Below are positions 10,023 through 22,195 of a stretch of DNA of 64,000 bases, piece after piece. Location of the stretch: assembly GCA_020633495.1 (NCBI GenBank), contig JACKDR010000011.1:62001-126000 (forward strand). The letters are read 5' to 3'. A program made the translations under genes and the position numbers. The notes below the pieces were generated by a model, which made no database searches, was not told the DNA's origin, and was given only the letters and a program-made list of their open reading frames with translations. Position 1 is the first letter of the stretch. Each line of letters begins with the position of its first letter. Source of the stretch: Kofleriaceae bacterium (lineage in GTDB: Bacteria > Myxococcota_A > Polyangia > Haliangiales > Haliangiaceae).

Positions 10023-10772
10023 CTAGCTCAGCCGCTTGCGCAGCGACGCCTGCTTGTCGCGCAGCACCGCGGCGAACTCGGGGCGGCCCAGCGCGTCGGC
10101 GCGCGCGACCGCGGTGTCGAGCCACTGCACCGCGCGCGCCACCGCGCCGGCGGCGAGGAACGCGCGGCTCGCCGACAGCGCGACCGCGACGTCGTCGGGC
10201 TCCTCGGCGTGGCGGGCCTCGAACAGGGCGTGGCCCTGGTCGAGGCGCCCGGCGTGGACGTAGACGTTGGCGAGGCCGTCGCGGACCGCGCCGACCCGCT
10301 CGCGCCAGTGCGGGTCGTCCGACGGCAGCGCGACGCAGGCGTCGCAGAAGCCCTCGAAGACCGACACGACGCGGTCGTGATCGGTGCCGCCGAGCTCGAC
10401 CAGCAGCCGCAGGAACGGCGCGTAGAACACCAGCGCGTCGATGTCGCAGGCCAGCACCAGCGCGCACATCTCGAACGACAGCGCGTCGACCGAGTGCGCC
10501 GCGGCCGCCAGGGTCGCGACCTCGATCGCGAACGGCGACGCCGCGAAGCGGCGCAGGCCCTCCTCGAGGCCCTGGTCGCGCAGCACCTGGGTGACGTGCT
10601 CGGCGCGCGCGACGTGCTCGGTGACCTTGGCCCAGTCGGGGATCGCGAGCCCGGCCGGCGCCGGCGGCGGCTCGAACTCGGGCGTGAAGTGGCCACCCCA
10701 GTCCTCGGTGCGATCCTTGAGCGCCGTGCGGGCGGCGACGATCACCTCCGGGGCGAGCCAGCTGATCCGCAT
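10023..10772 (-). CDS. hypothetical TPR-like helical protein
   Basis: 249 residues, no signal peptide, probably cytoplasmic. Most of the chain is Ala/Leu/Arg-rich helix. The C-terminal third (DGLANVYVHAGRLDQGHALF and AGAVARAVQWLDTAV) has the spacing of TPR hairpins. The family is unknown to me. I chose the ATG at 10772 over the longer frame (to 10844), because a TATCCT -10-like element ends exactly six bases before it and the extra residues are low-complexity. It lies 68 bases after the stop of a second TPR gene on the same strand. Confidence 0.65.
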   Translation of the reverse strand: MRISWLAPEVIVAARTALKDRTEDWGGHFTPEFEPPPAPAGLAIPDWAKVTEHVARAEHVTQVLRDQGLEEGLRRFAASPFAIEVATLAAAAHSVDALSFEMCALVLACDIDALVFYAPFLRLLVELGGTDHDRVVSVFEGFCDACVALPSDDPHWRERVGAVRDGLANVYVHAGRLDQGHALFEARHAEEPDDVAVALSASRAFLAAGAVARAVQWLDTAVARADALGRPEFAAVLRDKQASLRKRLS

Positions 10773-10778
10773 CGTCCC

Positions 10779-10784
10779 AGGATA
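10779..10784 (-). promoter_or_regulatory. -10-like element six bases before the TPR gene start
   Basis: On the minus strand TATCCT is followed by six bases and then the ATG at 10772. No Shine-Dalgarno sequence fits in between. Confidence 0.4.
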
Positions 10785-10840
10785 GCGCGCGGGGCCGACG
10801 CTGGCCCGCCCGGGGGCCCCGGCCGGGCCGGCGCGCCGCG

Positions 10841-11755
10841 TCACTTCTTCTTCTTCGGCTTCTTGGGCGCCTTCTTCTTGTCGGCGTCGGTGACCGGCAC
10901 GCCGCCCATCGCCTTGATCTCGTCGGCGACCTTGGCGTCCTCGGCCGCGTTGGCGCCCTTGGTCAGCTCGAGGTAGGTGTTGAACGCCTCGATCGCCTTG
11001 TCGTCGTCGTGGTTGAGCCGGTACATGTGGCCGAGGTCGTACCAGGCCTTGGCGTGATCGGGCTCGAGCGCCACCGCCTTCTCGTACGAGGCGATCGCGA
11101 GCTCGACCTCTTCCATGCGCCGGTAGACGACGCCGAGGTCGAAGTGGTAGTCGGCCTTGGTGGCGTCGAGCTCGATCGCCTTGGTGAAGGCCTTGATCGC
11201 GTCGTCGTTCTTGTCGGACGAGCGGTACGCGACGCCCAGGTTGTTCCAGTACGACGCGTCGGTCGGCGCGTACTTGACGGCGCGCTCGAGCTGCTTGATC
11301 GCGCCCTCGAGGTCACCCTGCTGGCGCTTGATCGTGCCCAGGTTGTTCCGGATCTCGGCGTCCTTGGGCGCCAGCCGGCACGCCTTCTCGAGCGCGGTGA
11401 CCGCGTCCTCGACCCGGTTGGCCCGGTAGTAGGCCATGCCCAGGTTCGACCACACCACCGGGTCCTTCTTGATGGTCTCGACCGCGTGCTCGTAGGCGGC
11501 GACCGCCTTGGCGTAGTCCTTCTTCTTCTTGTAGAGGTGGCCGAGCGAGGCCCACGCCATGCCGTGGCGGGCGTCGGCGGCGACCGCCTTCTCGAAGGCG
11601 GCGATCGCGTCGTCGTCCTTGCCCTGCGCCTTGTAGGCGAGGCCCTCCTTGTAGTAGGCGCCGGACTCGTCGGCGAACGCGGGCGTCGCGACGGCGAGGC
11701 TGCCGCCGAGGACCAGCAGGGCGAGGGCGGAGCGGACAGTTCGGATGAAGCGCAC
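10841..11755 (-). CDS. secreted tetratricopeptide repeat protein
   Basis: 304 residues. A signal peptide ends near residue 28 (TPAFA-D). About seven consecutive 34-residue TPR units cover residues 32-270, with the usual W/LG/Y/A/P positions (for example WASLGHLYKKKKDYAKAVAA and WNNLGVAYRSSDKNDDAIKA). The tail is very Lys-rich (KKKAPKKPKKKK). It probably works as a periplasmic protein-binding scaffold; the partner is unknown. The GTG start is fixed by a perfect GGAGGTGA three bases upstream, in contrast with the many leaderless-looking starts nearby. Confidence 0.85.
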   Translation of the reverse strand: MRFIRTVRSALALLVLGGSLAVATPAFADESGAYYKEGLAYKAQGKDDDAIAAFEKAVAADARHGMAWASLGHLYKKKKDYAKAVAAYEHAVETIKKDPVVWSNLGMAYYRANRVEDAVTALEKACRLAPKDAEIRNNLGTIKRQQGDLEGAIKQLERAVKYAPTDASYWNNLGVAYRSSDKNDDAIKAFTKAIELDATKADYHFDLGVVYRRMEEVELAIASYEKAVALEPDHAKAWYDLGHMYRLNHDDDKAIEAFNTYLELTKGANAAEDAKVADEIKAMGGVPVTDADKKKAPKKPKKKK

Positions 11756-11758
11756 GGG

Positions 11759-11766
11759 TCACCTCC
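11759..11766 (-). promoter_or_regulatory. full-length Shine-Dalgarno sequence of the TPR gene
   Basis: GGAGGTGA on the minus strand, three bases before the GTG at 11755. It shows that this genome does use strong ribosome binding sites, and it decides the start. Confidence 0.7.
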
Positions 11767-11838
11767 GGGGTCGAGCGCCGAGCCTACCATCGGCGGCGGC
11801 GCGCTGCTCCTGGACGGTGTCGCCGCGGCGGGGTGAGG

Positions 11839-12935
11839 TTACCCGGCGGTCGCGGGCGACGCGGCGGCGGCGGCCTCGGCGGTCGGCGCCGCGCCACCCA
11901 GCTCGTCGAGGGCGGCGTCGCAGGCGTCGATGTCGGCGGTGACCTCGGCGAGCAGCGCGACGGTCTGGCGCCCCTCGACGGCCTGGCGCGACGCGCTCGC
12001 GGTCTCGAGGTGCGCGGACGCGAGGCGGAACTTCTCGAGCGTCGCGACGCAGGCGTGCAGGCGCGCCAGGACCCGCTCGCGGCTCTGCTGGATGCCGTCG
12101 ACGTAGCGCAGCTGATCGGCGATGGCGGCGCGCGCGTCGCGGTACTGCTCGCGCGCGACCTCGTCGGTGCTGGCCTCGACGCGGCCGTCGAGCTCGGCGG
12201 CGCGGGCGCGCAGCGCGTCGACGCCGTCGGCGGGGCGATCGACGCGCGCCCAGCGGCCGGCGAGCTCGTAGAGGCGCAGGACGCCGTCGCGCAGCAGGCC
12301 CTGCCCCTCGGCGTCGAGGCGCGGCGACGCCTGCTCCCACACCGCGTGGCCGCGATCGACCAGGCCGCGGACCTCGTCGTCGAGCTCCGCCGGCAGGGCG
12401 CGTCGCGCCGCGGCCACCGCGTCGCGGACGACCACCAGGTGACGCGGCAGCAGCGCCGCGACGCAGACGATGGACATCGCGGTCGCCGCGGTCATGGCCT
12501 CGAGCCAGCCCGGCAGCGGCGCGGTCTCGCGCGCGATCATGACCTGGCCCGCGGCGAAGCCGCCGAGGTACGCGACGCCGCCGCCGATCGCCGCGGCCGC
12601 GGCGAGCCGCCAGCCCCGGACCCCGAGGTTGAGGCCGACGCCCAGGACCACCGCCAGCGCGACCAGGCCGACGTGGCCCCCGGCGACCGAGCGGGCGCCC
12701 AGGAACGCCAGCGCCGCCCAGCAGCAGCAGCGCGGCCCGGGCCGCCAGCCAGGCCCAGCCGGCCTCGCGGTCGGCCCAGCCCGCGCCCAGCATCGCGCCC
12801 GTCGCGCCCGCGAACAGGGCGCCCCGGACACCCGCGCCGAGCAGCCCGGCGGCGCCGCCCGCGACCGCGCCCCCAGGACCATCCACAGCGCAGCCCGATG
12901 AAACCCTGGTGATCGCGGAAGCCGAGCGTCGTCAT
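11839..12935 (-). CDS. membrane protein with helical C-terminal domain (three frameshifts)
   Basis: No family recognised. The readable protein is spread over three frames. It begins MTTLGFRDHQ at 12935, shifts within about 30 bases to the frame with ALWMVLG, shifts again at a run of five C (12871-12875) to a hydrophobic frame (GALFAGATGAMLGAGW), and shifts once more near 12720 into the frame that runs to the stop at 11839. Rejoined, it has four or five membrane helices in the first 140 residues, then about 210 residues of charged helices. The first two shifts can be repaired by adding one G to a G-run, so they look like sequencing or assembly errors. Gene decay cannot be excluded. Confidence 0.6.
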
Positions 12936-13621
12936 GGGAGCTAGCAACGCCCGTCGGGGCCGGAGCGATCTACGAGACCGCAAGAGCGCGGAATGAGGAG
13001 GCGCCCGTCCGGCGGGACGCGGCGTCCGCGTCCGCCGCCGCCTCCGCCTCCGTGTCCGCCCCCGCTTCCGCCTCCGCCCCCGCCCCCCGCCCCCGCCTCC
13101 GCCCCCCGCCTCCGCCTCCGCCGCCGCCCCCCCCCCCGCCTCCGCCTCCGCCCCCGCCTCCGCCTCCGCCTCCGCCGCCGCCGCCCCCCCCCCCCCCGCC
13201 CCGCCTCCGCCTCCGCCTCCGCCCCCGCCGCCGCCTCCGCTTCCGTGTCCGTGTCCGCCTCCGCTTCCGTGTCCGTGTCCGCGTCCGCCTCCGCTTCCGT
13301 GTCCGCGTCCGCGTCCGCCTCCGCTTCCGTGTCCGTGTCCGCCTCCGTGTCCGCGTCCGTGTCCGCGTCCGCGTCCGTGTCCGCGTCCGCCTGCGTGTGC
13401 GCATCTGCCCGAAACACGGCGAAGGCGGCCGTCCTTCGTCACACACGCGAAGCGCGCCAGGGGATCTCGAGCTCGCGCGGCCCGAAACGCAGCGAAGGCG
13501 GCCCCCTCTCGGAGACCGCCTTCCAGGACTTCATCCGCTCCTGGCTACCCCTCCGACTGGGGGGTGTGGGGGGAGAAGATCTCCCCCCACAGGGAGCGAG
13601 CGCGCGCAGCGCGCGAGCGGA
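12936..13621. repeat. gene-free region with long hexanucleotide repeat and GCGAAGGCGGCC copies
   Basis: The core, about 13026-13400, is built from TCCGCC, TCCGTG, TCCGCT and TCCGCG hexamers on the plus strand, including C runs of 11 (13127-13137) and 14 (13184-13197). The minus strand is therefore purine-rich with closely spaced G runs. After it, the 12-mer GCGAAGGCGGCC occurs at 13419-13430 and 13492-13503, the same 12-mer found in the repeat block at 9.4-10 kb. All open frames here only translate the repeat (Arg-Thr, Asp-Thr-Ala-Glu or Gly-His), so I call none of them genes. Confidence 0.85.
13566..13590 (-). terminator. stem-loop downstream of the TonB receptor gene
   Basis: A perfect 11-bp stem (GTGGGGGGAGA and its complement) with a 3-base loop lies 31 bases past the receptor's stop. 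No T-tract follows, so it would be a weak or Rho-assisted terminator. Confidence 0.45.
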
Positions 13622-16600
13622 CTAAAACGTCACGCGCAGACCGAAGCGGACCGACAGCGGCGCCTGGTGCGACGTGGTGTTGCCGAAGTTCTTGTTCTTG
13701 ACCGGGGTCGAGAACCCGCCCGAGTCGAGCGACTTGGCGTGCGCCAGGTCCTCGAGGTCGCCACCGACGATCGGGTTGACGCTCTCGAAGGTGTACGACT
13801 CGTCGGTGTGGGTCTGCGCCTGGTTGTTGAACAGGTTGAAGACGTCGATGAAGCCCTCGACCTTGGTGTTGCCGAACTTGCGGCCGTAGGTGCCCTTGAC
13901 GTCGGCCTGCCAGGTCAGCGGGCCACGGTCGATCTGACCGCGCGGCAGCAGGTACGACTCGTCGGTGCCGTAGAAGACGTGCGCCGCGAGGGTGTTCTGC
14001 GCCAGGCCCGACTGCGCCCGGAAGCTGCCACCGAGGACCACCAGGCCCGCGTCCTTCAGATCGAACGAGTAGAAGCCGTCGATCTTGAGGTTGTGCGGGC
14101 GGTCGAGGCCGAGCGCGCCGTAGCGGTTGGCCATCAGGTCCGGCAGGTCGTACAGCGACGTCAGGTTCGGGTCGAGCTGACCGGTCTCGGTCGAGAACAG
14201 GCCCGGGTAGTTACCGACGCTGCGCGAGTAGGTGTACGAGGCCAGCAGCAGGGCGTTCTTGCTGAAGCGCTGGTTGGCGGTCAGCTGGATGGCGTCGTAG
14301 TTGCGGATCGGCTTGTCGAACTGCCGGACGGCGTCGAGGTAGCCGGCGCGCGCGCGGTAGACGTCCGCCAGGGCGGGGTCCGTCGCCATCAGGTCATCGG
14401 CCTGGGCGCGGAGGTCGTCAGCCTGCGAGCTGAGATCCTCACCCGGGTTGGTGATGATGTACGTGTTGCCACCGTCGGTCGAGATGTCCTCGATCGCGAC
14501 CGGCAGGTTGCGGTGCACGTAGTTGAGGCCGACCTTGAAGTCCGGCATCAGCTCGTACTCGCCACCGACGATGAACTCGTCGAGGTGCTGACCCTTGAGG
14601 CCCGGGGTCACGTACTCGGTGCCGGCGCCGAGGATGGCCTGCGGCGAGTAGCCGCAGTCCGTGATCGTCGCGACCGAGGTCGCCATGTCGGCGGCCGCCG
14701 GGTCGGCGCAGGTGCCGTTGCCCACCGGGGTGCGCTCGAAGTAGGTGATCTCACCGCCGAAGGCGCGGGTGTTGATGTCCATGGGCACCGACTCGTAGAA
14801 GCGGCCCCAGTGACCGAACACCTTGGCGCGGCCCTCCTGGGTCGGGTCGTAGATGACGCCGACGCGGGGAGCGAGCATGTTGTTGAGCTTGAAGGCCTCG
14901 GCCGGGATGACCTCGCCCTCGGGGGTCAGCTTGCCCTCGAGGCCGTCGGCGAAGTAGCCGATCTGCTGCTCCCAGCGCAGACCCGCGTTGAGGGTCAGGT
15001 TGGGGCGCAGCTGCCAGGAGTCCTGCGCGTAGGCGCCCAGGTTCCGGTTGTGGCTGTCGGCCTTGAGCGCGTCGATCACGTCGCAGGTGATGTCGGTGAC
15101 GCCATCGCCATTGGTGTCGATGCCGTCGAGGCAGTCGATCGCGCCGCCGTCACCCTCGGTGAACTGCAGGAAGGTGCGGCGCCGCCAGCGCAGGTTCGAG
15201 AACTGCTCGAACAGCTCGCCGCCGGTGTAGCCGCGGTCCGAGTTGTACGTGGTGCGCTCGAGCTCGAGGCCGGCCTTGATGGTGTGGTAGCCGCCGGCCT
15301 TGACCCGCTGGGTCACCGCGATCGAGCCGGTCTGACGGTCGTTGGTGCGGCGCTCGTAGAAGCCCAGACCACCGAGGCTGTAGTTGGTGACCGGGCACGG
15401 CTCGAAGCCGTCGTTCGGGTCCGGATCCATGCAGTCCGAGGGCACGTCCTCGAACGCGCTGAAGTACTCGAGCGGCAGGGTGAAGCGGTAGAACAGGCGC
15501 GGATCCTCGCCGGCGGCGTTGAGCGGCAGGTCGCGGCTGAAGCCACGGTGCCAGCCACCGACGACGTCGATCTGGGTCTTGCCCTCACCGAACTTCGAGG
15601 TCCACTTCAGCGACCCGTCGTAGGCGCCGTCCTCGAACTTGTACTGCCGACGGGTGGGCGCCGAGGTGATCGCGAACAGGTCCGTGGCGTTGCGCGGGTT
15701 GCCCCACGCCGACACCTGGAACTGGTGGTTCTCGTTCACCGCGCCGTTGATCTTGGCGGTGAAGAAGTAGGTCTTGTAGTCGCTCGGCAGCTCGCTGCGG
15801 GTGATCTCCTGGACCTCGGTGAAGCCGGTGTCCGGGTTGACGTCGGCGACGCCATCACCGTTGTTGTCGACCTGCTTGGAGATGATGCGGTCGTAGGTGG
15901 TCTTGTTGAACGACGGGTTGAACCCGACGTGGAACCACAGCTTGTCCTTGATGATCGGACCGCCGACCTCGGCGCCCAGATCCCAGGCGTAGTTGAGGTT
16001 GCTCTCCGAGTCGATCGACGAGCCTTCGCGGTTGATCGTGTCGGAGGCGGCGACCAGGGCGCCCGGCGTGAAGTACGCGAACACCGAACCGTGCAGGTCG
16101 TTGCCGCCCTGCTTGGTGACGACGTTGATGACGCCGCCGGTCGACCGGCCGAACTCGGCGTTGTAGCCGCCGGTGATGACCTCGGTCTCCTCGACGAACT
16201 CGTTGGGCAGGTTCGACGACAGCAGGCCGTAGGCCGTGTCCGTCGTGTTCACGCCCTCGACGATGTACGTGTTCTCGGCCGACGTCGAACCGCCGAACGA
16301 GATGCCGTAGGTGTCACCCTGGGAGCCCGGGGCGGCGCCGAGGACGGCGCCGAAGGTCCGGCCGACGGGGATGTTGTCGGTGTACTCCTTGGTGATCGTC
16401 GGGCCGGTCTTGGTCGAGCCCTGATCGATGATCGGGGCGTGACCCTCGACGACGATCGTCTCGCCGGCGGCCTCGGAGGTGTTGATGTCGACGTTGACGA
16501 CGATCTGCTTGCCGAGCTGGATGACGATGTTGGGGCGGCTGAACTGCGCCTCGTTGTAGAACACCGTGATGGTGTACTGACCGGGCGGCAGGCTCTGGAT

Positions 16601-16834
16601 CGTGTACGAGCCGTTCTCGTCGGTGATCTCGGCCTGCTGGCCCTGCAGGGCCGGGCCCTGGATCACGACGGTGGCGCCGATCACCGGCTCCTTGGACGCC
16701 TTGTCCTTGATGACGCCGCGGACCGCGCCGCTGGTGCTGCTCTGCGCCAGCGCGTCGCCCTCGACGAGCACGAGCTGCGCCGCGCCACCGAGCAAGCCGG
16801 CCGCGACGAGGATGGATACGGGTGCGTTCCTCAT
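13622..16834 (-). CDS. TonB-dependent receptor with carboxypeptidase-regulatory-like N-domain
   Basis: 1070-residue outer-membrane transporter. A signal peptide ends near residue 31 (GDALAQ). A carboxypeptidase-regulatory-like beta-sandwich (VIGATVVIQG, then GSYTIQSLPPGQYTITV) covers about 36-110. A plug domain covers about 120-245 (SFGGSTSAENTYIVEG), and a long barrel runs to the terminal Phe (LRVTF). Asp-rich loops (NGDGVADVNPD, DTNGDGVTD) may bind calcium. This is the Oar/SusC-like layout seen in Myxococcus Oar; substrates could be peptides, glycans or siderophores. The ATG at 16834 has AGGAG upstream and lies 14 bases after a lipoprotein gene, which is the probable first gene of the operon. 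Confidence 0.9.
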   Translation of the reverse strand: MRNAPVSILVAAGLLGGAAQLVLVEGDALAQSSTSGAVRGVIKDKASKEPVIGATVVIQGPALQGQQAEITDENGSYTIQSLPPGQYTITVFYNEAQFSRPNIVIQLGKQIVVNVDINTSEAAGETIVVEGHAPIIDQGSTKTGPTITKEYTDNIPVGRTFGAVLGAAPGSQGDTYGISFGGSTSAENTYIVEGVNTTDTAYGLLSSNLPNEFVEETEVITGGYNAEFGRSTGGVINVVTKQGGNDLHGSVFAYFTPGALVAASDTINREGSSIDSESNLNYAWDLGAEVGGPIIKDKLWFHVGFNPSFNKTTYDRIISKQVDNNGDGVADVNPDTGFTEVQEITRSELPSDYKTYFFTAKINGAVNENHQFQVSAWGNPRNATDLFAITSAPTRRQYKFEDGAYDGSLKWTSKFGEGKTQIDVVGGWHRGFSRDLPLNAAGEDPRLFYRFTLPLEYFSAFEDVPSDCMDPDPNDGFEPCPVTNYSLGGLGFYERRTNDRQTGSIAVTQRVKAGGYHTIKAGLELERTTYNSDRGYTGGELFEQFSNLRWRRRTFLQFTEGDGGAIDCLDGIDTNGDGVTDITCDVIDALKADSHNRNLGAYAQDSWQLRPNLTLNAGLRWEQQIGYFADGLEGKLTPEGEVIPAEAFKLNNMLAPRVGVIYDPTQEGRAKVFGHWGRFYESVPMDINTRAFGGEITYFERTPVGNGTCADPAAADMATSVATITDCGYSPQAILGAGTEYVTPGLKGQHLDEFIVGGEYELMPDFKVGLNYVHRNLPVAIEDISTDGGNTYIITNPGEDLSSQADDLRAQADDLMATDPALADVYRARAGYLDAVRQFDKPIRNYDAIQLTANQRFSKNALLLASYTYSRSVGNYPGLFSTETGQLDPNLTSLYDLPDLMANRYGALGLDRPHNLKIDGFYSFDLKDAGLVVLGGSFRAQSGLAQNTLAAHVFYGTDESYLLPRGQIDRGPLTWQADVKGTYGRKFGNTKVEGFIDVFNLFNNQAQTHTDESYTFESVNPIVGGDLEDLAHAKSLDSGGFSTPVKNKNFGNTTSHQAPLSVRFGLRVTF

Positions 16835-16848
16835 GGTCGGGCTCCTGT

Positions 16849-17814
16849 TCAGTTGGCCGCGGGGACCGAGAACGTGACCACGAGGTCGCCGTCCTGGGTG
16901 TAGGGGCCGCCGCCGATGTCGTTCAGCTCGGCGCCGTCCGCGATGGTGAGGGTGTACGTGGTCCCGGCGACCAGGGGCGCGTCGGGGATGAGCAACAGCT
17001 CGGTGCTGTCCGAGTCCACGGTGAACGGGACGTCGGTGGTGCCGTCGGTCAGGGTGATCTCGTCGACCGCGACGCTGCCCGGATCGATCAGCGAGTTGAA
17101 CGAGATGTCGACGACCGCGTCGACGTCGACCTCGGCGCCTTCCTCGGGATCCGTGCCCAGGAGCGCCAGCGGCGCGATGTCCCACGTGTACGGGCCACGC
17201 TGGGCGGCCGGCACCATGTTGCCGTCCTTGTCCTTGACGGCGTCGGTGATGGAGACCTCGCAGTTCGCGCTCGTCGGCACGAAGTCCAGCGGGTAGAAGA
17301 CGATCGACGGGCCCGGCGGCAGCGTCACGTTGTTGCCGGTCGGGTCGTAGAGACCGTCGAAGGCGACCGCGGTGCCGTTGCAGGTCAGCGTGATCGGCAG
17401 CGTCGTGTCGATGTGGCCATCGCAGGTGACGCTGTCGGCGGTGCACGGCCCGCCGGTGTCGGTGTCGGTGAGGACCTCGATGTCCGGCTTGAGCAGCTCG
17501 TCGAAGACGAGCCGGCCCTGCCAGTACAGCGGCTCCGCGTTGGTGACGGTGCTGACCGGCGGGTCGTCGGTGCCCGGCTCGGGGCACACCTGCTGTCCGC
17601 CCGGGATGATCACCGGGACCTTGTCGTCGCCGGATTTGCAGAACGTCGCCACCTCGGTGAAGTCCTCGTCGAGGATCATCACGGAGAGCAGTTCAGGATC
17701 GCCCTCGGGGCGGAGCGCCGTCTTCAGGTCGGGCTCGCCGCAAGCGACGAGCGAGCCCAGTGTGAAGACACCGAGCCCGGCCGCAAGGAACCCTTGCGCA
17801 CGGTTGCAGGACAT
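16849..17814 (-). CDS. lipoprotein with Big_5-type Ig-like domain, partner of the TonB receptor
   Basis: 321 residues. Lipoprotein signal with LGSLVACGEP lipobox. The central part holds four or more cysteines and two Asp/Pro-rich stretches. The last 110 residues look like a Big_5 bacterial Ig-like domain (PEEGAEVDVDAVVDISFN, then TYTLTIADGAELNDIGGG). The ATG at 17814 has GGAGG eight bases upstream; the frame continues to 17949, but that extension would remove the signal peptide from the N-terminus. The receptor follows after 14 bases, so this may be a surface lipoprotein working with it, by analogy with SusD-SusC pairs; the sequence is not SusD-like. Confidence 0.75.
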   Translation of the reverse strand: MSCNRAQGFLAAGLGVFTLGSLVACGEPDLKTALRPEGDPELLSVMILDEDFTEVATFCKSGDDKVPVIIPGGQQVCPEPGTDDPPVSTVTNAEPLYWQGRLVFDELLKPDIEVLTDTDTGGPCTADSVTCDGHIDTTLPITLTCNGTAVAFDGLYDPTGNNVTLPPGPSIVFYPLDFVPTSANCEVSITDAVKDKDGNMVPAAQRGPYTWDIAPLALLGTDPEEGAEVDVDAVVDISFNSLIDPGSVAVDEITLTDGTTDVPFTVDSDSTELLLIPDAPLVAGTTYTLTIADGAELNDIGGGPYTQDGDLVVTFSVPAAN

Positions 17815-18007
17815 TACGTAGCCTCCCTCTATTTTTTTTCGACCGATCGGGACGCCGCTATTGCCCTGATCGATCGCGGGAGTAATCGCGCATCCCCCTG
17901 ACAAAGGCAAGATCGGAATCGTCGGAAAATGCTGGGTTCTTGCCCACAAAACCTCTCAGGCACTGACCGTGCGTCGATCGATCACGGCGCGGCGTTGCAA
18001 TGCACCG
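17815..18007. other. AT-richer intergenic region between recA terminator and lipoprotein gene
   Basis: About 190 bases with an eight-T run (17832-17840 area) and much lower GC than the surroundings. It must hold the promoter of the lipoprotein-TonB operon on the minus strand. TTGTCA and TTGCCT occur in the right place, but no convincing -10 is correctly spaced, so I do not fix a promoter. Confidence 0.5.
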
Positions 18008-18050
18008 AAAGCAAAAGACCGGCGGTGTCTCGCGATCGAGACCGCCGGTC
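18008..18050 (-). terminator. Rho-independent terminator of the cinA-thpR-recA operon
   Basis: An imperfect stem of about 14 bp (GACCGGCGG...CCGCCGGTC, one bulged T) at 18017-18050 is followed on the minus strand by TTTTGCTTT. It sits about 50 bases after the recA stop. This is the clearest intrinsic terminator in the window. Confidence 0.75.
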
Positions 18051-18101
18051 GACAGTGCGCCGATCCACGCTCGAGATCCCGAGCGCGGTTCGTGTGCGTC
18101 G

Positions 18102-19277
<1,176 letters not shown>

Positions 19278-19319
19278 CGCGTGCTGTCTCCCGTCAACGA
19301 TCAGGTGGGGACGCCGCGA

Positions 19320-20029
19320 TCATTCCCAGCCGCTGTCGACCGACGGATCGGCCGGTGGGGGCGGGCTGGAAGCAGACTCGGAGGCGTCGGGTGCCACCGG
19401 TTTTACGGGTGACGTCTGACGTTTCGGGGCGTTTTCGGGCCGTCCCAGGGCGATCCGGGCGACCGTCGGGTACTCGGAACCATCTGATTTTAAAACGCTT
19501 TCAAACAAGATGAGCTCGGACGCGCGAGTCTCACTGAACACCTGTTCGGACAGCGGCAGCAGCACCTCGGCGACCGCCGACGGCTCGCGCAGCCGGCCCA
19601 GCGTGACGTGCGGCTTGTAGGGCCGGCGCTCGCGGGCGAAGCCGAGCCCCACCATCTCCTCGTCGATCCGGGTCGCCAGGGTCGCGAGGTGACCGCCGGC
19701 GTCCTCGACCCCGGCCCACACCACGGTCGCCTTGCGGGGGTCGGGGAACGCGCCCAGCCGCGCGGTCCGGAACGAGAACGCTCGCCGGCCCGCGGCCGCC
19801 CGCTCGAGCCCCTCCACGATCACCGGGACGAGCTCGGCCCGGCACCAGCCGAGGTACTTGAGCGTGACGTGATAGGTGGCCGGCGCGACCCAGCGGGGCC
19901 GCAGCCCGGCGCCGCTGGCCCGGCGCGCCAGCGACTCGGTGGCGCCGGCGAGGTCGTCCGCGGTCCGCAGCGACACCGGGATGCCGACGAACAGCCGCCG
20001 GGCGTCGCCCGCCCCCGCCCCGCCGCCGC

Positions 20030-20033
<4 letters not shown>
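19320..20033 (-). CDS. thpR: RNA 2',3'-cyclic phosphodiesterase (2'-5' RNA ligase family)
   Basis: 237-residue 2H-phosphoesterase, which opens 2',3'-cyclic phosphates on RNA ends. Both signature motifs are present: HVTLKYLG near residue 55 and HVTLGRL near residue 140. About 45 extra residues at the C-terminus are Pro/Ser-rich and probably disordered. The ATG at 20031-20033 overlaps the cinA stop by four bases (ATGA), and recA follows, so this is the cinA-ligT-recA arrangement. The region just before the disordered tail is AT-richer (TTTTAAAA near 19490), unlike its neighbours. Confidence 0.9.
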
Positions 20034-21325
<1,292 letters not shown>

Positions 21326-21427
21326 CGGAGCGCACTCTAGCAGGGCGGCGAGTTGACGCGCGGCGAACATGGCTCCTATCATCGCGGAGTCGCGGGCGGT
21401 TTCGCCTGGGCACCGACCCACACGATC

Positions 21428-22195
<768 letters not shown>

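Noticed and set aside
12941..13446. Repeat-protein ORFs such as (Asp-Thr-Ala-Glu)n and (Arg-Thr)n on the minus strand
   Set aside because: All three frames are open only because of the hexamer repeat; no start signal and no unique sequence.
13052..16903. A 1283-codon plus-strand frame through the hexamer repeat and TonB gene
   Set aside because: Begins as Pro/Arg repeat translation and continues antisense to the receptor.
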